Origin: Klebsormidium nitens
Lineage: Eukaryota > Streptophyta > Klebsormidiophyceae > Klebsormidiales > Klebsormidiaceae
Assembly (NCBI GenBank): GCA_000708835.1
Contig: DF236952.1
Location: 359,448-423,447, forward strand
Length of the DNA stretch: 64,000 nt
Direction: 5' to 3'
Shown: positions 56,938-64,000 of the stretch, piece after piece
Layout: each line of letters begins with the position of its first letter
Numbering within the stretch: the stretch's first letter is position 1
Notes under the pieces: model-generated
What the model was told of the DNA's origin: nothing
Databases searched by the model: none
What the model saw: the letters and a program-made list of their open reading frames with translations, nothing else
Made by a program: the position numbers and the translations under genes

Positions 56938-59900
56938 TTACCCTTGCGCGGCTCTATTTTCCTCGGCGTCCTCGTGATGGTCGGTGTGGAAATGGCGTTG
57001 GGACCAGTCCTCTAGGTAGTCCAAACTTTGCATCTCTGTCAGCCTGCAAGGCAAGGAAGCCATCATAAGAACAGTTACCAAATCATATGGGTCAAGATGT
57101 CCGGAATTGATTCCTCCGTTTGGTGTTGGAAAATCTCCAAAAACAACCCGGATTCCCCTGGATTGTCGAGGCTGCGCAGAATTCAAGCACCATCTCGAAA
57201 GAGACACTTCTGCGAAAAAGCGGCTGGAGCGCAGGGAGCTACGCAAAGTTGTCTTCAATTTGAGCAGCCGACGAAAATGCTGGAACGCTGTGTTACAACG
57301 TTGGGCCCGCTTGGATAGATACGAAGAACCTGCACTGACTAATCGACTCGTTTCTGCAGTCAGTTCCTTGATCCTGCACCCAAACTGTTCTTCCCGATGA
57401 AACATCTCTTCCTTCATGCGCCGTCATATCGAACCAGCAGGGCAAAACTATAATTACCCTTATACTGCTGAGGACTGCGCACCCTCCAGGTGGCGCTCAC
57501 TTGGCCCTGCCCAAACCCAGAACGCCAAATCTGACAATGGAAAGTCCATTCACCAGACCGGAAGTCATCCAGCACTACGAGCTCCAAGCAATGGTCGGAT
57601 TGCAAAGCTCAGCACTCGTGACTCACCTGCTAATTATCCGGTCCTTGGCAAACCCTAGCTCATTGTCCACGAGCACGTCCGCCCTCTCGTTGTCCCAGGT
57701 GCGCGAGCTTCTCTGCTGTGGTCGGTCGGCGTATGTGACCACCCGGTCAAACAGCTCGACCGGGGTGGCCTCCGCCGAGCAGAGCAGCCGGGTCTTGTGC
57801 TCGTACATTACCTGGACGGGGAACGTCACCTTCTTTGTTTGCAGGTTTGAAAAAGCCTGAGGAAGTATTAGCGTGTTTTTAATTTGCAGAGGCATGGGGA
57901 ATAATTGTTGTGTGTGACTTCAGCTGTGCAAAGCTGCCCGGTCGTGTGCTCGTACATCAACTGGCCGGGGAACATCAACCGGGTGTTTCTGCAGCTTAGA
58001 GAAAGCAGCATGAGCAAGCAGTGCCTTTTCGCCAGTTGCTGAGAAAAGTAGCATGGGAGATCAGTGTCGCGTTTCTTAGTCTAATCAAGTATAGGCGACC
58101 GGAGTCGCCTCCGCTGAGCATAGCAGACGAATCCTATGCTCGCACATAACTTGGGGATCGTCGTCGTGTCATGAAAATCCCAAAAGCGCAGGAGATCACT
58201 GCCTTTGCTGGGTCTAGTATAGAAGGTCATGTTTGGTGCAGTTGCCCTTTGCGGCAGACGTTTGTCAATGATGGGACTCAAGCTCGTGCAGGGGAGGAGG
58301 AGCAAAAAGCTTTCAGCACTGGTAATGAAAATGGCACTCTGCCGGGACAAGAAGAAAGACGGGATGTCTGGCAAAAGATGCTGGAGACTGAGGGGAGTGC
58401 TCACGTCGACTAGCGTGGCGAAGCGGTAGGCGGCGCTGCGGTTGCTGGCTCCAAAAACAGGCACGTCGTCGATGGCGAGCGTGTGGAAGTAATCTGCCAT
58501 TCGAGGAAATGCATTGTCAATGTTCCCCAGACTTTTCTTCACATCTGCGCAAGGTGATATCTTGGCTTAAGATGCTAGTCTTTGTTTCGGCTTTCCTTGG
58601 ACGGGCTTGCGCATTCGCGCTCTGGGGACTTTCTACTGATTGGCCATTAGCTGCGGTTTGCATAAATTTCAGAGATTTCTCTGCGATCTTCCCAGAGGAA
58701 TCTTTACCTATTTTGCCCAAAGCATGGACGAGCATGCAAAGTTGTCGTGAAGAGAGGCACCGAAAGTAACGAGTGACAAAGGCTGGTCTCCGTGACATTC
58801 AGCCGCTCTTAGACTCTACTGCTGCTTGGAAGAGACTTCGAAGAAGCGAACAGAATCCTCAAATACGCGTCTGCCATCAGCAGATCCTCATCCTTGGGAA
58901 AGGACGAGGCAGCTGACTTTAAAGCAACAACCCTGGCTTCAAAAGTAAGAGCAACTGGAAGAACGAGTGCTGAAACGGAAAGAGGCAGCATCAAAGTCTG
59001 GAGCGGGAGAACCGTGAACAGGGAAATGATTCATAACGTGTGATGAGTGGACAAAGAGGTGACCAAGCATATCATCTGATTTGAGGGTGAACAATTCTTG
59101 ATGCGTATTAGTGGCACGGATGAGCAGAAAAAGAAGGGGAGACAGAAATTGGAATAGTGGAAACAAAGCTGGAACAAACAAGCGGAAAAGAGAGCCAGGC
59201 GGCACTCACTGCAGAGAGCGATGTAGTCGGCGGCTCCAAGCGGCATATCGCACAACTCTGTGAACTCAAAGAAAGCGCGCGCGCCCGCTGCCTTGGTCGC
59301 CTCGATCCGCCGGCCCATTGCCACTTCCACGGTGGCCGGTTGCAACCGCGCATTTTCGGTGATCAGGTTGAACTTGGCCTCCAGCATCTCCGAGGCGCCT
59401 TGGCCGTAGAAGAAGAGGCCTAATTGGGCCTGAAAATTACAAGGGGCAGGTGAGTTAGTAATCTTGACCACCGAAGGCAGAAGCTTCAAAATACTGCTAC
59501 GGTGGCCGGTTGCAACCGCGCGTTCTCCGTGATGAGGTTGAACTTGGCCTCCAGCATCTCCGAAGCCCCTTGGCCGTAGAAGAAGAGGCCTGATTGGGCC
59601 TGCGTAACCGAACATAAGGAGGAATTCAGAGTCATCTTAGCATCGTGCATTAAGAAAGCTACATTCGTCTGCCATAGACGTTTGTAATTGGTTTGAATTC
59701 GGCTTCTAGCATCTCGGAGGCGCCTTGGCCGTAGAAGAAAAGGCCTAATTGGGCCTGCGAGAATACAAGCAGCGCGCAACTGGTAATTTTAAACGTTGAA
59801 GTCCAATCTCCGCGAAAGCTAACTCTTCGCTCCACAAACTCCAACATTCTGTTGGACTTTGGCTTTCGACAGGTTGGATGCGCCTTCGCCGTAGGAAACG

Positions 59901-62900
59901 AGGCCGTACTGGGCCTGCGCATTCAATAATGGAGATGCAATTTCAACAACCAGAGTCCGTGGATCGGAAATCTACTCGTGTCTGCCACGCAATGTTCGGA
60001 AGCAGGTCGGCTTGGGTTTCAGCATCTCGAAGGCGCCCTGCCGTAGAATGAAACGACTCATTGGGCCTGCGAAACCGGTACTCAGAATGTTAAGACCACC
60101 AGGGACATCTAACTTGTGCAGAGCTAAGGTCGTCTGCCCAGCGCTCTTACGATAAACAAGGTCTTTGTTGCTTCAAGCGTCTTGAGGCGCCCGGATCGTT
60201 GAAGACCAGGCCTGACTTGAACTTGCAAAGAACAAGAACGAGGCCGAGACGCGCTTCGCCTGAAACTAAAGTGCCAATGATGGGACCGCAAGATGCAGCT
60301 CGCGAGCAAAATAGTCGTTCAGGCCTATGAAGCGCCCAGAAAACAATGGATGCCTCAATAACGTCCCAAAATCTATTCATGTGGTCCATGTGTAGTCCTC
60401 AAAATGGGGGCCGTGCTTGGGACCTTTCTCACGGAGGAGCAGACCCACCTCAGTTAGTCTCCGGTAGTCCGTAGTGGACCCGATCTCGTGGACAACGCAC
60501 CGCTGCTTGAGGGTTTCGATGAAGGGAAGGAAGAGCTGCCGCTGCAGCCCTCCTTCGTACAGCCGGTCAGGCGCACGGTTCGACGTCGATACGAGAACCT
60601 GTCAAATCAGCGGCCAAATTGGAACTAAAAGATCCGCACACTTTTTGGCGTCAAAACCTTGGATAATATTGCAAGGGGGAAGCGGCTTCGGCAACCTTCC
60701 GAAGAGCCGGTCAGAGGCACGCTGCGACGTTGATACGACAGGGTATTGAGAAACGGCCAGGTTATTCTGGTCAGATCAGCGCAGCAAGCCTCCGTAGATT
60801 AGGTCAGGCGCACGGTCCGACGTTGATACCAACAGATTGTTGCTTAGCAGCCAGAGTGATTGGGTGAAATGTCCCAGCGCAATCTCAAGTGGTCAGGAAT
60901 TTGCTTCGATCGTCGGACAGCGGCCAAGTCGACCTAAAGACAAGAATTTCAAGGCTTGATGTCAGAAAGCTGGCCGTGTGCAGATTCAAGAACCTTTTCA
61001 ATTCACCATTTGGGACCAGCAGTACCGAAAGTTGGAAATTCGTAACGGAACATACTCCATCTGAGGATCTTTCTTGGCGATTTGATGCGACGGTTCGCCT
61101 GATCGTTCATTTCACCGTTGTCGACGTTCAGTGCAAAGAGTTAAGAATATTCATGCACCAAGTGCGCTCGTGCACAGGTGGCAGTAAGAGAAGATCCTCC
61201 GATCGCTTTCAATCAGAAAGTGCCATCCCCAATTGGTTTTTGCAATCTCTTGCATGCGTGCTGCTGGGGAGAACCCCAACGGCGTGATTTGTCCACCTCA
61301 GAGCGGAAACGGCGCATTGAAATGACGAATTCACGGACTAGAGCGGGCAGGACCAAAATCGTTACTGCTCTCGCAACCTTTCTCGAAGCTGCACCAACAA
61401 GCTGTCAAAGGCAAAAGGTGAAGAGAGAGAGGCGACTCACCAGGCCTTTCGAGAAGAGGTGCTGGAAGAGCCGGTTGAGTATCATAGCGTCGGCAACATC
61501 CGTCACCTGCGAAGAGGACAATAGGTTCTTCTGCCTGGCCGAAGACAACACAGCTCTGTACTAGGAAAAAGAGTTTGCCCACGCGTCGTCAAACGTGAAA
61601 GTGTCCTTTCATCATGGCTTGATGTAAGGTCAACGTTCCAGGAAAATGACAGACAAAGCTTTTTTGCCCAGAGCAAGGAATGGATTCTTGTCAATCGCAT
61701 CTCACCAGGCTTTCAGATTTTAACTTGGAAATCACGGTGACACTTCATCATCCTCACTCGCTGCAATCTCCGTTTCGATGGTTTATCAAGGAAATAAACG
61801 TAATTTGAAAGCGGCTTAAAAGGCCCGGGGACAAGGGAAAGATCCGCATACGAGGACTATGGCGACAGTGGCAGTGACTTTGAAGGAGCCTTACCATAAA
61901 CTCGTCCAAACACAGGAGCTTAATGTCTGCAGTGACTTGCGTGGCAACCGCCTCGAGCGGGTCTGGCAGCGACCGAAGCTTCTGTTCAGGAAAGAGTAAC
62001 AAGAGCGGGGTGAGATAGACGGCCCAACGGTTCGATGATTGGGAATGATAGCTTTCATGGATGAGAGGAGTAATAACACTTGGATTCAAATCTAATCAGA
62101 TTCAAGCGAGCCTAGTACGCTCACGGGCCCACATGTGCCCAAATCTGATTCGAGGAGGAACAAGCGCTGTTCAAGATCGCAAAGTTCTCCACAACCAATG
62201 GCAAATTATCGTCGGGTACTATATCTGCGTTCAATACTTTGTCTCTGGAATCTACCCATTTTGGTACGGAGTGAACAAAGATAACTTATATGCGAGAATG
62301 TTGCTGAATTAAGTCAACACACTTTACCCTATTCTCGAACCAGCAACTGAGGGCAATACCGGGGTTGGTCTATAGTTCGAAGCTTCCAACAGCCCAGGAG
62401 CGGAAGAAAGAGAAAAAAGCAGGAATGGAGGTTTCATTTGACCGAATGGACTTTGCAAAGCAAAGATATGGGTGAGATTCCGCGAACCTCATGATTGCGG
62501 TGCAAACGGTTCGATCTGATGAGCCTCGTCATTGTTTGCAAACCATTTGACCCGTGCTTACCTGCAACCTCCCATGTACATCCAGCATAAAATCGTGAAA
62601 GTGTATTCTTGTCTTCGCAATGCTTTCTGGCCTGCGCGCGAAACAAGAGCCCAGCCTCAGAAAGCAGGTAAGGCAAGGACCGAAAGCAGTTGATAACAAG
62701 ATGCTGAGTATCCGTTTCCGTGAACAAATAGTTGCAGACCCAACGAGCACGTCCAGGCATCTGTTGCAAAGCCTTAAAGTTGATTGGACGGGGGAGTCAA
62801 TTGATTGGAACTCACAGTTCTTTGTAAAACATGTCCATCAGCATAGTCTTCCTGCATGCACAAAAAGAGAAGTTGCCGGTAAGTTACATGGATTGTATGC

Positions 62901-64000
62901 CTATTATTGGTTTTTGGTGGTAGCGAGTCCAGAATGTTAGAACCTCAAGGCCTTTAGATCTGATCTAATACTAGAGCAGGCTGTTCATTTGATTGAGTGA
63001 CTGAACGTTAGATGGTCAATTGATTGAACAATTGAAAGAACTTGCTTGACTAAGTAGTGCTTGAACAAACAAAATCGTGACTGAACAAACGACAAATTCT
63101 TTGATTGATCAATCTTCATCACCACGACTGGAGAATGCTCTTTCTCAACAAGTGTCAATCAAGGGATCAAACGTCGGACTAATCACGTACCCCTGTGACA
63201 TAATCCCCAAAATCGACAATTGAATCCGATGCTTCTCCTGGAAGCTTAGTCGTAGTGCCCCTTACCCTGTTCCAACACCACCATACAAATATAGGCCTCG
63301 CATTGGGACTGCGCCCGACCGGTGCGATAGGCCAACCAAGCGAGACCACCAGTTATCCCGACTGCACAAAGCATTGGAATAAGATCAATCCAGATCATGG
63401 GGCATGGAAAACGTCAGAAGCTAGTTAGCTTTGGAAAATTATTGCCTCCAGATCAGTCTTGCCAGGGCAGATTGATTTGTTGTTGCTGTATCAAGGACCA
63501 ACTCTCAACAAGGGAAACCATTGACAGATAAACGATATTTTCGGTTAATGGAAATCAAGCAACTAATAGGCGATCTGATAGGGGGTGACACGTGTCAGAA
63601 ACACTACCTGTCGCTTCCATAGTTCCTGCCCTCCGGCCGCTGATCTACCATGTCAACAAGCTCCTCATACAGATTCTGAAGGAGGACGAGAGCAGCCTCC
63701 TGCATACCATCAATTCATCAGAGCATCAGCATAAACGCAGCTACATTAGTACATGCTCTGAAGGTGCCAATCAAGGAATCAACGACCAATGACAAGTTCC
63801 ACTAGACCTTGAACAAGGACATGTCTGCACACATGGTTGAAGCTGGGGGCTACTATGAATGTGCGTGCATCACACCTGATGATCGTCTTCATTCATCACC
63901 CCTCCTTCCACCAGCTTCTGGTAGGCAGCAATAGGGCCAGGTCTGATTTCATATTCTGGTGGAATCTCAGCATCTGCACATAAGCCAACCGTGTCAGCTC
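56938..64000 (-). CDS. AFG1-type AAA+ ATPase (ZapE/LACE1 family), 5' end outside window
   Basis: Visible exons: 63973-63876, 63699-63608, 63361-63266, 62851-62816, 62631-62562, 61981-61895, 61506-61441, 60598-60449, 59429-59210, 58493-58405, 57811-57627, 57043-56938 (stop TAA). All eleven junctions keep phase and give 431 residues of the C-terminal part. Walker A (LYLYGGVGTGKT) is split between GTG and KT by an intron. Walker B is LLCLDEFM followed by VTDVADAMIL; sensor 1 is VLVSTSNRAP. Then come EGGLQRQLFLPFI, RCVVHEIGS, ELCDMPLGAADY, FGASNRSAAYRF and LLCSAEATPVELF. The last exon supplies LTEMQSLDYLEDW. The family acts in mitochondria of eukaryotes in turnover of respiratory-chain subunits; the targeting sequence would lie upstream of the window. 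Introns before three exons hold exon-start copies. Confidence 0.95.
57930..58165 (-). repeat. Two acceptor-side copies of AFG1 exon starting VMYEHK
   Basis: The real exon starts at 57811 (minus: GTAATGTACGAGCACAAGAC). Copies start at about 57960 (AG then TTGATGTACGAGCACACGAC) and 58149 (AG then TTATGTGCGAGCATAGGATT), with steps of 149 and 189 bp. The outer copy still reaches TGCTCAGCGGAGGCGACTCC, matching the CSAEATP codons, with a frameshift. Confidence 0.9.
59500..60235 (-). repeat. Five decaying copies of AFG1 exon starting AQLGLFFYG
   Basis: The real exon starts at 59429. Copies of its first ~90 bp start at 59599, 59754, 59914, 60066 and about 60222, with steps of 170, 155, 160, 152 and 156 bp. 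The nearest copy is nearly identical over 90 bp and still in frame. The next keeps QLGLFFYGQGASEML. The fourth and fifth are heavily degraded. The inner copies keep an AG acceptor (CAGGCCCAAT). They fill nearly all of the intron between 59430 and 60448. Confidence 0.94.
60690..60850 (-). repeat. Two acceptor-side copies of AFG1 exon starting VLVSTSNRAP
   Basis: The exon start at 60598 (minus: GTTCTCGTATCGACGTCGAA) recurs as TCGTATCAACGTCGCAGCG at about 60743 and TTGGTATCAACGTCGGACCG at about 60835, steps of about 145 and 92 bp. Both continue into GCGCCTGACC or GTGCCTCTGACC, matching the exon's NRAPD region. Confidence 0.82.

Noticed and set aside
56938-57417. A 159-codon minus-strand ORF taken first as a separate small gene
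   Set aside because: Its last 34 codons after an AG at 57044 complete the AFG1 protein in phase (LTEMQSLDYLEDW). The upstream part is intron.

Overview
This window is nuclear DNA of a green-lineage eukaryote. Every gene is split by GT-AG introns. The gene content is plant-type: peroxisomal hydroxypyruvate reductase, a plant-type SGPIPPELG leucine-rich-repeat ectodomain, a plastid-type lycopene-cyclase-like flavoprotein, and a plant-like MFS family. Base composition is about half GC and introns run from about 100 to 1,600 bp. A streptophyte alga such as Klebsormidium would fit, but that assignment is my inference and I could not test it.

Layout. Positions 1-1107 are unresolved. La/LARP3 RNA-binding protein, minus strand, 1108-3652 (3' end not resolved). 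EMAP-II/tRNA-binding OB-fold protein with a likely organelle transit peptide, minus, 4898-6963. MINDY deubiquitinase, plus, 7487-14242. MFS transporter, minus, 15631-20603 (first exon not found). LRR ectodomain joined to a multi-pass membrane region, plus, 22835-28839. Hydroxypyruvate reductase HPR1, minus, 30885-38278. Lycopene-cyclase-like FAD oxidoreductase, plus, 39469-47562. Secreted cysteine-rich LysM/PAN-like modular protein, minus, 49110-53546. Two weak plus-strand ORF regions, 54332-56035. AFG1-type AAA+ ATPase, minus, 56938-64000, whose 5' end lies beyond the window. I rebuilt exon chains by requiring splice dinucleotides, matching codon phase across each junction, and family motifs. 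For HPR1, AFG1, MINDY and the FAD protein every visible junction is phase-consistent.

The most striking feature is not a gene. In at least six unrelated genes the introns are largely built from decaying tandem copies of the neighbouring exon edges. Copies of the downstream exon's start, with its acceptor, run upstream of that exon. Copies of the upstream exon's end, with its donor, run downstream of that exon. The repeat step is remarkably constant, mostly 150-170 bp with some at 90-130 or about 180. Many copies keep a usable AG or GT, and they generally become less similar with distance from the real exon. Some introns are explained almost end to end this way, for example HPR1 introns 4 and 5 and the 1.65-kb MFS intron. 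This looks like intron growth, possibly intron gain, by repeated tandem duplication of splice junctions.

A second intron-related signal is a family of about 180-200-bp inverted-repeat elements (three copies). One copy makes up almost all of a short intron, and two copies in opposite orientation flank a single exon of the LysM/PAN-like gene. A different inverted-repeat element sits 17 bp past a splice donor in the MINDY gene.

The genes are unrelated housekeeping or surface functions and do not form a pathway. HPR1 (photorespiration), the plastid flavoprotein and the organelle-type OB-fold protein are consistent with a photosynthetic host.
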